A stretch of DNA of 64,000 nt from Hymenopus coronatus. Lineage: Eukaryota > Arthropoda > Insecta > Mantodea > Hymenopodidae. The stretch covers positions 33,627,501 to 33,691,500 of the forward strand of contig CM060883.1 in assembly GCA_030762935.1 (NCBI GenBank). The letters run 5' to 3'. Of this stretch, positions 41,458 to 53,335 are shown piece by piece. The notes beneath the pieces are model-generated. The model saw nothing but the letters and a program-made list of their open reading frames with translations. It was not told the origin of the DNA and made no database searches. The position numbers and the translations under genes are program-made. Each line of letters begins with the position of its first letter. Position 1 is the stretch's first letter.

Positions 41458-41625
41458 GTGATAGGTAATGGACTGGCCATCCATTCAAAGCCAAATGTTG
41501 CAAGTTCAAATCCCAGTGAGTGTTGTAATGACGGGGAGAGCCCAAGTAAAATAATCGGTGTGATGCTTGGAAGTTAATCGGGTTACATTTGATTGTAGTT
41601 GTGTCGGTTTTATCTTTTATTAATT
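41458..41625 (+). mobile_element. SINE S7
   Basis: TGGACTGGCCATCCATTCAA, AAGTTCAAATCCCAG (B-box-like), GGGGAGAGCCCAAGTAAAAT, CGGTGTGATG, GGGTTACATTTGATTG: the same block order as 36932-36715. Confidence 0.78.
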
Positions 41626-41649
41626 TAGAAACATCACTGCCATTTTAGG

Positions 41650-41656
<7 letters not shown>

Positions 41657-41694
<38 letters not shown>
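41657..41694. repeat. (AT)n microsatellite
   Basis: About 18 AT units. Confidence 0.95.
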
Positions 41695-41697
<3 letters not shown>

Positions 41698-41835
41698 CAA
41701 TATAAAACAGTCTTGGTTACTTGTCGTTTATGGTTGAAGGTTAGTATAACATGAAATTAATCCTAGAGTACAATACTATTTGTATTACGCTTAAAACAAG
41801 CGGAACTTATAGGTACCGACAGGTAACAAAGGGTT

Positions 41836-42004
41836 AAGGTACCGCAGTGGTTAGAAACCACTACACAATTTCGGGCTAAAGAATAAACTGAGGAAAGCTT
41901 CTGCTCTTACAAACTGATTTTAAACATTGCATCTGTAAAATTTTGAAAAATCTACATTAAATAGCATGGTCGTCTCCTTAGCGCGGTGGTAGCGTTGCTG
42001 CTTG
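41836..42004 (+). repeat. Direct repeat, copy 2
   Basis: Second copy of 41017-41190, here running into a complete S8 element. Confidence 0.82.
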
Positions 42005-42330
42005 CCAAACGGGAGACCTGGGTTCGATTCCCAATAACAGCGTGCGGATTTTCCCCCCGCTGGGAGACATGGACCGGGGTGCACTCAGCCTCGTGAGGTC
42101 CCTGGAGGACCAATTGAGGAGCTACTTGATGAAGAAGTAGCGGCTCCAGGTCATGAGGACCGAATTAATCGGCCGGGGGGGGGGTTCGAGGCGCTGACCA
42201 CGTCTCTCTCTCGAATACTGCATCCCATCCCATGTCATGAACCGAGGGGCGTAGCAGACGGGCGGTAGGCCAAGGTTCCTTATGAGCTGTCGTGCCATGG
42301 ACTTCTTCTTCTTATTATTATTATTACATT
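41968..42330 (+). mobile_element. SINE S8, GC-rich
   Basis: tRNA-like head GGTCGTCTCCTTAGCGCGGT, GGTAGCGTTG and perfect B box GGTTCGATTCCC, then a CCGGGGTGCACTCAGCCTC body and a tail of CTT and ATT units (42303-42325). Confidence 0.85.
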
Positions 42331-42870
42331 ATATAAGATTATTCTATAATTTTTTTCAAATGGGAAGAGTTCTACTCTGCAGCGAATGAGATGCGTTATC
42401 GTGCTCTGCGTTGCCAGGTCGCTGCCCCCACTCTTTTCATATTTCCCTCTCACTCGCACACTCAGCATACAAATCTGCCTGGCTACATAATGTTTATTCA
42501 TATGTATTATGAAAACTATTTGAGCTAAAAATCGGTGGTTTTTACGGTTCTGCCACAAATATTACTCTCTATCTTCCTCGTGAGTTATTTCTTGCAAAAT
42601 TTGAATATTTTGTCTTAGCGCAAATTATATTTATGAGAGACGGAATCATTTAGCGTGTTACTCCCCAGTTAAGCGGGAATGCAATACGTCAACACAGCAA
42701 GCAGCACTCCGATTGGCTACCAGTCTGGTGGCGCTCAAGGACAAACCTCATCCCATTTGAAAGTCACTGTAATTATTACACATTACAACAATGAAATTTT
42801 TGCCATGTCGAACAATTCTAAGTGTCAAAGTTATTTGATAGTATATTATGCACGACAGTATAAGGTGGTC
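42331..42870. other. No feature seen
   Basis: Unassigned; short open frames without motifs. Confidence 0.4.
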
Positions 42871-42871
42871 A

Positions 42872-43412
42872 TTAACCGAGGCAGGTGGATAAGGCGTTTC
42901 GTCTGGGACTGGCATTCGGGAGGTCCAGGTTCGCTCCCCGTTGACCGCGCACTCTGGCCCCATGTTTTTACGTGGTTTCCTGGGGCCGCTTAGGCGACTG
43001 CTGGGGTGCTGTATATCTACTACGGTTTATTTCCCTTTCAATCCTTCATTTCATTTCCCTTCTTCAGTTTTCATGTCGGAGCATTTGTGGCTTGAGGCTT
43101 TGCAGGTAGATGGCACGGTTGCTTGCTCCAAGTAAAACTCTCTTCCCCTTGGTTGCGCTGGTTGAGGCTAGGTGCCGTTGTAGAGGCCTCCTTCCGGCCT
43201 CCCGGCTCCTTTATTGCCTCCGTGGCGCACTAGGGCTGCCATCTAGTGAATGTTAGGGACTTCCGTGCGTCTCTGCGCTTAGCTGCGTCGTTTCCTGTGT
43301 GCTGGCCTATGGTTTGCCCTCCTCTCATCCCTTCCCCGCAATAGCTCAGTACTGGTCGCAATTGCTAAGGTGTTCCCCGACATTCACATACTCTAACCTC
43401 TAACTTCTAAGG
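42872..43412 (+). mobile_element. SINE S3
   Basis: Head GGCAGGTGGATAAGGCGTTT, GGGAGGTCCAGGTTCGCTCC, domain GTTTTTACGTGGTTTCCTGG, then the long S3 body (ATGGCACGGTTGCTTGCTCC, GGGCTGCCATCTAGTGAATG). Confidence 0.85.
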
Positions 43413-43599
43413 TAGCATTAAGGTGCAAGTGTTTCATAATTTTCATACGAGTATCTTACTGTTATAGTCAAGTGTCGTACAACTATTTATGCTCGACCAT
43501 GTGTCTAGTTTTAAAATAGTTATACATTATTTTTAATATCTATACTTACCTGACTAAATAAGTGCACTGGCCTCACCTAGCAGTGAAGCAGCTGGCAGG

Positions 43600-44420
43600 G
43601 TTGTGGTATGTGCATAGTGTATAGAGAAGGTATTGCATTCCACCCTTAAATTCGATACCAAGATTTCACCGGAAATAGGTGTTTTAACGTCCCCTGTATC
43701 AAAAAAAAATATTTTAGAAAAAGGTACGTGGGTTTGTGAATAATTCAAAAATGAAAAGTCGGTAAAATACCAAACTTGGTATACCTATAAGTTTAGTATA
43801 TATCAAGGATGCGACACGAAGATTTTGAGGAAAATCCCCCCTCACCCCAAACTACCCTCTACATGGACAAATTTTCGAAAATTTTGATTTTCTCAAAGAT
43901 GGCTATAACGGTTTTGATTAAAATACCGTATGTTAAAGACATTCACATCACAAATAAAATGTACATTTTGAATTTTCTTAAGAACTCTTTATTCTAGTTG
44001 AATTTTACAGAATTTTGCATAACGTTTAAACTGTAGGAGATAGACTAAAACTTATATACAAAAGAATTATATCTCGTTAAAACACATAATTTATGTAATA
44101 TACGTTTTTCTTGAAAAGTTGACCGTTTTCGATAAATCTATTGTTTTAATTCTAAACAAATTATTTTCTCTTAAACGGGAGCATGCAAAGTGAACAAAAC
44201 GTCAATTGTTTCAAATAGCAACCAACTTTTAAAAAATTTGGCTATCGTTTTAGCCTAGTGCATTGCCTTGTTTCCCTTTTACTTTCAAGAAAGCAAGTAT
44301 TAAGACAAATTCTTATAATACTTATCTGGATTAGCATGGCGTAGATAAAAGAGTAATCTTTTGTAAGACATTTTTGATTGCGGAACAACTAGAGATAGTT
44401 ACGTGAATAGAACGCATTAT
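43600..44420 (+). repeat. Family M copy, near full length
   Basis: From TGCATAGTGTATAGAGAAGG (half of the hairpin) to ACTAGAGATAGTTACGTGAA. Confidence 0.88.
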
Positions 44421-44446
44421 ATTTTAATTATTTGTTATATTCTTAC

Positions 44447-45312
44447 TTTCTCTATACGTGCTATGTACATAGTGTATAGAGAAGGTATTGTAATGCACCC
44501 AAAATTCGATACCGAGATTTCACCGGAAATACATGTTTTGAGACCCCCTGCATCCAAAAAAAACATTTTTAGAAAAATGTCCGTGTGTCTGTCTGTCTGT
44601 GTGTATGTGTGTATGTGTGTGTCTGCGGGCAGCATAGCTCAAAAACGAAAAGTCAATTAAAAACCAAACTTGGTATTTAGGTTTGGTATCTTCGAAGGAT
44701 GCGACACGATCTTCAAGAAAATCCTCCCATTCTCAACTACATGGAGCTTCTTTCGAAAATTTTGATTTTCTAAAAAATGACTCAAACGATTTTGATTAAA
44801 ATATCGTACATTAAAGATATTTACCTGACAAATAAAATGTATATCTTGAATTTTCTGGGAATAGCTTCTGAAGACTACTTTATTCTGGATGCATTTTGCA
44901 TAAGTATACTAAACCGTAAGAGATGGACAAAAACTTAAAACACAAAAAATGTAGAGCACGTTAAAACACAAAATTTATATTATATACATTGTTTTCGTGC
45001 AGCTAATCGTTTTTGAGATATTCCTTGTTTTTGGTTTCAGCTTTGAAAAACTTATACTTTTCTCATACAGGAATTTGATAACTCGTGTCCATACAAACAA
45101 ACGAACTTCAGTCATAACAACCAGCTTTTGGCTTTCACTTTAACCTATGGTACTCCCTTATTTCGCTTCTACTTACAATAAAGCAAGAAATAAGACTATT
45201 TCTGCTAATTTTTCTCGATTAGCATAAAATAAATAAAATAATGAGCTTATTAACAATAATTTGTTACAGAGATAAAGAGAAAGTCATGTGAGTGGAACAT
45301 ATATTTTTTTTC
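44447..45312 (+). repeat. Family M copy, full length (good reference copy)
   Basis: TTACTTTCTCTATACGTGC, TATGTACATAGTGTATAGAG to AAGAGAAAGTCATGTGAGTGG then a T-run. GT/CT microsatellite at 44580-44626. Confidence 0.93.
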
Positions 45313-46365
45313 ATTGTAAATAAATGGTAAGTTCATTTCAGGTCTTCGTTTCTGTAATTTCACTGTATTATCTTTATACTTACACGAGTTGCTTTTATCT
45401 CCGCCAACCTGTATATTTCTATATTTGAATAAGTGATCAAACATAACCAGATCACATTATCGTTTATTAGAAGCGACGTGTTTGCAGTTGTACGTAAGCA
45501 CATTATGTATTTTCCAGCATAATTATTACCATGCAATGCACATGTAAAGACAACAAATTATATGCAGAATAAATGTTAACATGATTGGTACGCAGGTTGC
45601 CCACTTTTTAGTTCACTATCTTTCTGGTTAAAGGTCAAATATAAATAAACTTATATATTAAAGTAATAAATATTTTGTTGTAGTCAACTAAATTAACCAA
45701 TCTGAAGGAAAAATACATTCCTGTCTGCTACGTGGGGTAGTCCCAAAGTTGTTACTTACAAGGCTGGGACCCTCGCGAGCAATGAGCACTCTTCTGCTTT
45801 TTCAGGGAGTGGGATATTACAAAAATACCACGTGGGTATACCTTTTGTTAGATGTCTTCTCACACCAACTACACATTGAAGCGAAAATAAATAACTCTAG
45901 GAAGCACGCCACAAACTGTATAGCGATTTGCTTGCTTATCAGCGAAGTTTCTAATTCGTAGGACGTGAGTGCCTTGGATAAGTAGGTATTACTATTCGTA
46001 AAACAACAATTACTGTCACGATTGCTCGGACTTTTCACAAATTCTTTAAGTTCTCATGTGTCTTCGCATAACACACACGTCTGTCCCTTCAACTTCGACT
46101 CGCAAAACTTACATCTGCAACTGGCTCCAGTAACACACATCTTTGTTCAGCCGGACCTATGTCCGACAGTCTGTCGCCACCACCCCTGGGGCGGACAGGC
46201 ATGCACGTTTACGTTATATTCAAGATAACACAATGCTACTGTTTGACAAGTATTACTATTATACCATTATTAATTACCTCAGTCAATAATGAACTGTCTT
46301 ATACGATATATAGGCCTAAGCCCGCGAACTGGTTTAAAATCAATGGACCACTCTGTTATTCTTTT
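45313..46365. other. No feature assigned
   Basis: Unplaced DNA with a slightly GC-richer part (46020-46210). Open frames at 45749-46038 on both strands show no recognisable domain. Confidence 0.4.
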
Positions 46366-46366
46366 T

Positions 46367-47990
46367 TTTTTACTTTCTCTACACGTACTATGTACATAGT
46401 GTATAGAGAAAGTATTGTATTGCACCCAAAAATTCGATACCGAAGTTTCACCGGAAATACACCTTTTGGGACTCCCTGATTCAAAAGAATCTGATATGTC
46501 TCTCTCTACTTCTATGTAACAAATTATTGTTAATAAGCTTATTCTTCTATTTATTTCAAGCTAATCGAGAAAAAATTAGCAGGAATAGTCTTATTACTTT
46601 CTTCCTTGTAAGAAAAAGCGAAATATGGGAGTATCATAGGTTAAAGTCAACTCAAAAGCTGGTTACTAGGTGACTGAAGTTCCTTTGTTGGTATGGACAC
46701 GAGTTGACAAATTCCTGTATGAAATAAGTACAAGTTTTTCAAAGCTGAAACCAAAAACAAGGAATATCTCAAAAACGATCAACTCCTCGAAAAAAATGTA
46801 TATAACATAAATTGTTTGTTTTAATGTGCTCTACATTTTTTGTGTGGTAAGGTTCGTCCACTTCTTATGGTTTAGCAGTTATGCAAAATTAATACCAGAA
46901 TAAAGTAGTCTTCATAGGCTATTCCCAAAAAATTCAAGATATACATGTTATTTGTCAGGTAAATATCTTTAATATACGATATTTTAATCAAAGTCATTAG
47001 AGCCATTTTTGAGAAAATCAAAATTTTCGAAAAAAGTTCCATGTAAAAGGTAGTTGGGGGTGGGGGGATTTTCTTGAAAATCTTCGTGTCGCATCCTTGG
47101 AAGATACCAAACTTAAATACCATACAGACACACACACGCACACAGGAGAATCCAAAACATGTATTTCCGGTGAAATCTCGGTATCGAATTTTTGGGTGCA
47201 TTATAATACCTTCTCTATCCCTTTGTACATTGTACATATGGGGCTAGAGAAAGTAAAAAGAAATAATTTTAGAAACATGTCGTGTATGTGTCTGTGCGCA
47301 GCATTGCTCAAAAACGAAAAGTCCGTTAAATAGCAAACTTGGTGTTTAATTTGAGTATCTTCCAAGGATGCAACTTAAGTTATTCAAGAAAATGCTACCC
47401 CACTACCAACTATCCTTTACATGGAATATTTTTCGAACTTTCTGATTTTCTCAAAATGGCTCTAAAGATTTTGATTAAAATATGTTTAAGACATTTTTAT
47501 GACAAACTAAATGTATATCTTCAATTTTCCGTGAAAACCTCTTCATTCTGGATGACTTTTGTAGAACAGGAAAACCGTAAGAGATATACAAAACTTACTG
47601 TACAAAAAATGTAAAACTCATTAAAAGACACAATTAATGTTATATACCATTTTTTTGGTATAGATATCCGTTTTTGAGATATTCCGCGTAATTGGTATCA
47701 GCTTTAAGGCACAAACTTTTCTTAAACGGGAAGACATTTTTCTTCTTATTTCTTGTTTGTTTATTTGACAAGAATGGGATTTCAATTATTTCACGTAACG
47801 ACAGGCTTTTAAAGGACTTGAAAATAGTTTTAGTCATGAATTCCCTTCTACTTACAAGGAAACAAATAATATAATAATACTGCCTATGTTTATCTTGATA
47901 AGCATGATGTATCTAAAAGACTAATCTTTTGAACAAAAGGTTTGTTTGCGGAAAAACTAGAGAAAGTCATGTGAATGGAACACATCAGCC
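46367..47990 (+). repeat. Family M copy split by another family M copy
   Basis: Left piece 46367-46487 stops in the A-run before the microsatellite; right piece 47258-47990 resumes at AAATAATTTTAGAAACATGT and runs to the CATCAG end. An inverted family M copy sits between. Confidence 0.9.
46488..47257 (-). repeat. Family M copy nested inside family M
   Basis: AATCTGATATGTCTCTCTC to GGGCTAGAGAAAGTAAAAA, inverted, inserted into an A-run of the host copy; AAAAG flanks both sides. Confidence 0.9.
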
Positions 47991-47992
47991 TT

Positions 47993-48818
47993 TTTACTTT
48001 CTCTACACGTACTGCGTACTGTGAAGGTATTGAATTCCACCCAAAAATTCGATACCGAGATTTCACCGGAAATACATGTTTTGAGTCCCCCTGAATAAAA
48101 AATGCATTTTCAGAAAAAGGTCCGTGTGTGTGCGCGCGCGCGCGCGCGTGTGTGTGTCTCTGTGTGTCTGTGGACAGCATAGCTCAAAAACGAAAAGACC
48201 GTTGAACACCAAACTTGGTATTTAAGTTTGGTATCTCCCAGCTATCCTTTACATGGACTTTTTTTCGAAAATTTTGGTTTTCCCAAAAATGACTCTAACG
48301 GTTTTGATTAAAATATCGTATTTTAAAGATATTTACCTGACAAATAAAATACATATCTTAGATTTTCTGGGAATAGCCTCTGAAGACTACTTTATTCTGA
48401 ATGAATTTTATGGAATTTTGCATAACTGGCAAACCGTAAGAAATAGACAAAAACTTACCACACAAAAAATGTAGAGCACATTAAAACACACAATTTATGT
48501 TTTTCATGGAGTTGATAGTTTTTGAGATATTCCTGGCTTTTCGTCTCAGCTTTGAAAAACTTATACTTTTCACATACAAGAATTTGTCAACTCGCGTCCA
48601 TACAAAGGATCTTAAGTGACATAGCAACCAGCTTTTAACTATCACTTTAACCTATGGTACTCAGTTATTTCGCTTCTACTTACAAGGAAGCGAGTAATAA
48701 GATTATTTCTGATAATTTTTTCTCGATTAGTATGAAGCAAATAGAAGCATTAGCTTTATAACAATAATTTGATGCAGAGATAGTCATGTAAATGGAACAC
48801 ATCAGAATTTTTTGTTTC
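47993..48818 (+). repeat. Family M copy abutting the previous one
   Basis: Hairpin end (CTTTTTACTTTCTCTACACG) follows the right end of the preceding copy within a few bases; right end GATAGTCATGTAAATGG. The segment after the microsatellite is shortened (48237-48243). Confidence 0.9.
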
Positions 48819-48891
48819 ATTTGTGTGGCCCCCTTTAACTTCAATTATCATGTCGGGGCTTTGACTTGTGAAATCAATTTTATATCATTAA

Positions 48892-48925
<34 letters not shown>

Positions 48926-49052
48926 TCACCCTCACGTACATACTTCCAGACTCTGTAGGGATAGGGAATGATTCGGTTAAGGAAATATTCCCCGTCCCAG
49001 CCGGGAATCGAACCCGGGACCTCGCAGACCACTCGGAGGCAGACAGATTCTC
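48818..49052 (-). mobile_element. SINE S2 with (AC)n expansion
   Basis: Minus strand: head GCCTCCGAGTGGTCTGCGAG, B box in CCCGGGTTCGATTCCCGGC, CCCTACAGAGTCTGGAAG, a long (TG)n (48892-48924) and the tail CCCCGACATGATAATTGAAG. Confidence 0.9.
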
Positions 49053-49139
49053 TTTTGTAAGAATAGTTTGTTTGCCGAACAAATAAGATGTTTCTATTTT
49101 CAGTGTGTATATGATAGGATCCCCGAAAATGCACTGAAC

Positions 49140-49290
49140 ATTACTCACTGGAGGTAGACTGAAAAATTCAATGCCATAGCCGGGATGACTCTACCTATCC
49201 AACTCTTGTACTTCACACGGCTTGTGTGAAGAAACAATTAATCCAATACCAATTGGCCATAATATTTGGCTATACTATGAATCCTGGAAC
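49140..49290. mobile_element. Element S6 fragment
   Basis: GAAAAATTCAATGCCATAGC, GACTCTACCTATCCAACTCT and CACACGGCTTGTGTG match S6 blocks, rearranged. Confidence 0.6.
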
Positions 49291-49304
49291 TTAAATGCTT
49301 ACAT

Positions 49305-49535
49305 TTTTTTTTTTTATAGGTTAACGTGCTTTGACCTGGTTGGTCATATCGAACGATGAAATAAATTGGTGAAATGATGCTCAAATGATCTCGAGTTTCA
49401 TGGAGCTCTAAGTTACTCGACAGTCGTCTTCTTAGAACAAAGGAAAACCCCGAAACAGGTAACTCACCCTAAGCGAGGTTCGAACTCACAACCTGTTGAA
49501 TATGAGGCAGACACGCTACCACCACACTACACATT
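49305..49535 (-). mobile_element. SINE S4
   Basis: GTGCTTTGACCTGGTTGGTC tail, GGGGTTTTCC body, head GTTGTGAGTTCGAACCTCG and GTGTGGTGGTAGCGTGTC. Confidence 0.85.
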
Positions 49536-49735
49536 GTAAGTCACCATTGGGGTTCTCAAAATAATTTGAGAACATCTTGTGGTTTACCAGGAAACATGCG
49601 AGCCAGTTGAGAAATTCAGTGGTATGCCGGCATGTTGCCATGTTAGCTCAGTGGCAGAGCAACCGGATAGTGATCGGGAGACTCTACCTATCCAACTCTT
49701 GTGCTACACACGGCTTATGTGAAAAACAAATAATC
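49536..49735 (+). mobile_element. Element S6
   Basis: Hairpin TTCTCAAA/TTTGAGAA (49554-49573), GTTAGCTCAGTGGCAGAGC, CTACCTATCCAACTCTTGTG, CACACGGCTTATGTG. The B box is lost. Confidence 0.72.
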
Positions 49736-50370
49736 CATTACTCGTCTGATTCATACATCCCTTCTTGGATGTTTGCCTGGATATAGTGTATAAAAGCATC
49801 TGTCCGGAACGGCAAATTTTCATAATTGGAATCCTAGCTATGAAATTGGATTTTAATATGATTGAGCATTACCATGTATCCATTTTACCCATGCGTATAT
49901 ATTTATTCTCCAAAGTTAGTGTTCGCATTTTTAACTGTCCATACACGATTACGTATTTTTAGCAGAAATAATGATTTTAGCTTTGCCTATCGATTAAAAC
50001 AACAGTATCACTTATATCCCTTCCAATGAAGAAAATGGACGACTCTGCAACACGCTAAAGAAATCATATTATAAATTATACATTTTCAAAATGTAAACAT
50101 CGTAAATACCTACCAAAAAACACTTTAAACATTCTGCAAATTAAAACTGGAGCAGATATTTGCTCCAAGCAATACCAATAAAACTGTCTGTTAGCACGTT
50201 GTAAAGAATTATTTGTTGGAATGAATAATGGATAGTGTCCAAACGGAACTGTTATAAAAGACCGATTATTTTTTCCAGTATTCACATTCATTTGATGTAT
50301 GTGCAATTTAGCTTTAACTACACAGTAGTCCAATATGTCTTCAGTCATAAAGTTTTATAACATATGTAAA
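49736..50370. other. No feature seen
   Basis: Unassigned. The 90-codon minus frame at 50076-50348 has no recognised domain. Confidence 0.4.
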
Positions 50371-50373
50371 CAT

Positions 50374-51255
50374 ATTACTTTCTCTATGCGTACTATGTAC
50401 ATAGTTTATAGAGAAGGTATTGTAATGCACCCAACAATTCGTTACCGATGTTTCACCGGAGATACATGTTTTTGGTCCCCCTGAATCCAAAAAAAGCATT
50501 TTTAGAAAAATTGTCCACGTGTGTCTGTCTATGCGTGTGTTTGAGGGCAGCATACCTCAAAAACGAAAATACCGTTAAACACCAAACTTGGCATTTAAGA
50601 TTGGTATCTTCCAAGGATGCGACACGAAGATTTTAAAGAAATCCCCCCACACCAAACTACCCTTTACATGGAACTTTTTTCGAAAATTTTTATATTTTTA
50701 AAAATGGCTCTAATGATTTTGATTAAAATTTCGTATATTAAAGATATTTACCTGAAAAATAAAAATGTATATCTTGAATTATCTGGGAATAGCCTCTGAA
50801 GACTACTTTACTCTGGATGAATTTTACGGAAATTTGCATAACTGTTAAACCGTAAGAGATGGACAAAATCTTACCACACAAAACTGTAGAGCATGTTAAA
50901 ACACACAGTTTATGTTATATACATTTTTTTCGTGGAGCTGATCGTTTTTGAGATATTCCTTGTGTTTGCTTTCAGCTTTAAAAAACTTATACTTTTCCCA
51001 TACAGAAATTTGTCAACTCCTGTCCATGCAAACAAAGGTACTTCAGTCACATAGAAACCAGCTTTTGAGTATCACTTTAATCTATGGTACTCCCTTATTT
51101 CACTTCTACTTACAAGGAAGCAAGTAATAAGAGTATTTCTTTTATTTGTTTCTCGATCAGCATGAAGTAAATAGAAGCATACGATTTTTAACAATAATTT
51201 GTTGTGGACAGGTGGAGAAAGTCATGTGAATGGAACACATCAGATTTTTTTTTAG
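50374..51255 (+). repeat. Family M copy, full length
   Basis: ATTACTTTCTCTATGCGTAC to GGAGAAAGTCATGTGAATGG and CATCAGATTTTTTTTT. Confidence 0.93.
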
Positions 51256-51321
51256 ATAGAAGAGACTGTTAAATTAGTTTTATTTGAGTTTTTTTTGTTT
51301 CACAAAGCTAAGTATTACGTT

Positions 51322-52250
51322 AATTACCTCCTCTACTACGTATAATGGCTAGGGAAAGTATTGTATTTTACAAAATCTTAATGTCGAGATTTTACTGAAA
51401 GTACACATTTTGAGGACTCCTGATTAAAAAAAAATCTGATTTTTTCCATTCAAACTTTCTCTACATTGCAAAAATTATTGCTAATAAACTTAATCTTCTA
51501 TCTACTTCATTATTAACGAGATAAACATTAGCAGAAACGCCTTATTACTAGTTCCTTATAAGTAGGAGGGAAATAAGGGAGTACACTAGGCCTAAATTGA
51601 CAGTCAAATTTTTTAAAATGGGATTTAAATCCATTTATTTGCCTGTCCAGGAGTTGACAAAAACCCATATGAGAAAAGTATAAGTATTTTGAAACTGAAA
51701 TCAGGGATAAAAGAATATCTCGAAAACGGTCAACTCCACGAAAAAAAAAATATATGATATAAAATTTATGTGTTTTACGTAAAATTCTGAAAAATTCATT
51801 CAGAATAAAGAGGTCTTCATTGGCTATTCACAGAACATTCTAGATATACATTTTATTTGTCATGTAAATATCTTAAATATAAGAGATTTTAAACAAAATC
51901 GTTAGATACATTTTGAGAAAACCAAATTATTCGATTTCTTTTTCCATGTATAGGATAGTTGGGGGTGGGGGGCCTTTCTTGAAAATCTTCGTGTCGCATC
52001 CTTGGAGGATAGTGATTTTAAATATTAAGTTTCATATTTAACGGACTTTTCATTTTTAAGCTATGCTGCCCACAGACAGACTGGATGACTTTTGCAAAGA
52101 TAACTAGCAAATGTAACAAACAGACAAACCCTTTTATACAAACATGCAGATTCTCGTTAAAACATACAATTTGAATGTATAAAATATATTTTGTTTTGTG
52201 AAATTACCCATTTCTGAGTTATTCCTTGTGTTTAAAGTAAAATTTTCAAT
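51322..52250 (+). repeat. Family M copy split by an inverted family M copy
   Basis: Left end 51322-51425 stops in an A-run; the host resumes at 'CTGGATGACTTTTGCAAAG' (52080) to about 52250. Confidence 0.8.
51427..52079 (-). repeat. Family M copy nested inside family M, hairpin end lost
   Basis: AAAAAATCTGATTTTTTCC to 'GCTATGCTGCCCACAGACAG', ending at the microsatellite. Confidence 0.85.
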
Positions 52251-52675
52251 CGACGAGTCCTCATTCCATTTACTTTCTTTATCATGTACATAGTAGTCAC
52301 TAATTTCGTAATGCATACCTTTAACACTGGCACTATCATTTAGACATAAGCGTTGCCCTTCACGCATCCCATCAAACTTCCAGCCTAGCAAAGGCACCTA
52401 CTAATTCTAGGGCGCTAGTCTGGACTTGTTATGACTGGCGCCGGGCCATCACCCTAACACGCTTGCATGTTTGCATGAGTACATAGAACTAACCTCACTA
52501 ACCGGGTTGCTTCTGCGGAACCCGAATAGCTCACTATTCATTTCCTATTGCACGCCTACTACTAGCACCGTGCTTGCTTGCATGTTTAAACACCAACAGA
52601 ATGTGCATGGGGAGACGATGTAGTTTTCTGCGGATGGTTGTCACCGGGGGTGGTGGATGTGCGGCCGCCCCTTAA
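52251..52675. other. No feature assigned
   Basis: Partly GC-rich unassigned DNA (52370-52680). Confidence 0.4.
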
Positions 52676-52990
52676 AAAGTAGTAGTAGAGAAGGTGTCGA
52701 TTCCCACCCAAAATGCAGATTTTTAGAAATAAAAAACAAAATAGAAAAATGTATATGCTTATGTATCTCTGCCAACAGCATAACGTAGAAACCAAAAGTC
52801 GATTAGATATTTAAATTTAACATTTTCCAAGGATGAAACACGAGGCTTTTGAATAACATATATTCACCCAGAACTACTTTTTACTGGGAAAAAGGTTTCA
52901 AATTTTTTTATTTTCTCGAATATAGTTCTAGGGATTTTGATTAAAATGCCACAGATTTAAGTAATTTTTACGAAAAGCTATATGTGTGAT
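52676..52990 (+). repeat. Family M, left part, degraded
   Basis: AGTAGTAGAGAAGGTGTCGA to 'GATTTTGATTAAAATGCC', then S6 begins. Confidence 0.75.
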
Positions 52991-52994
52991 AATT

Positions 52995-53335
52995 TAATTG
53001 TTTTCTCACAGAATCCGTGTTTAGGACAGGAGTTGAATAGGTAGAGTCAGACTGAAAAGTTCAATGTCATAGCCAGGATCTCCCGGTTTCTAGCCGGTTG
53101 CTCTCTACTGAGCTAACATGGCAACATTAAATTTCTCATCTGACTCGAATGTTTTCCGATAAACCACAAGGTGATCTCAAATTATTTTGAGATGATAAAC
53201 TCCAATAGCGACTTACATTGTCATAAATACTTGAAGACCCAGGATTCATAGAATACGAACTATTATGGACAATTCTAATAATTTTATTTTCTCACAGAAA
53301 CCGTGTGTAGGACAGGAGTTGGACAGGATTATATT
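52995..53335 (-). mobile_element. Element S6 plus a partial second end
   Basis: TTTTCTCACAGAATCCGTG, GGACAGGAGTTGAATAGG, degraded tRNA-like part, GTTAGCTCAGTAGAGAG, hairpin ATCTCAAA/TTTGAGAT (53174-53193). The tail sequence recurs at 53288-53330. Confidence 0.75.

Noticed and set aside
45250..45444. 64-codon minus frame (FDHLFKYRNIQVGGDKSNSC)
   Set aside because: Half lies within the right end of a family M copy; no homology recognised.
46367..48818. Family M as a tandem satellite
   Set aside because: Copies are scattered, in both orientations and interspersed with other DNA; only one clear head-to-tail junction exists.
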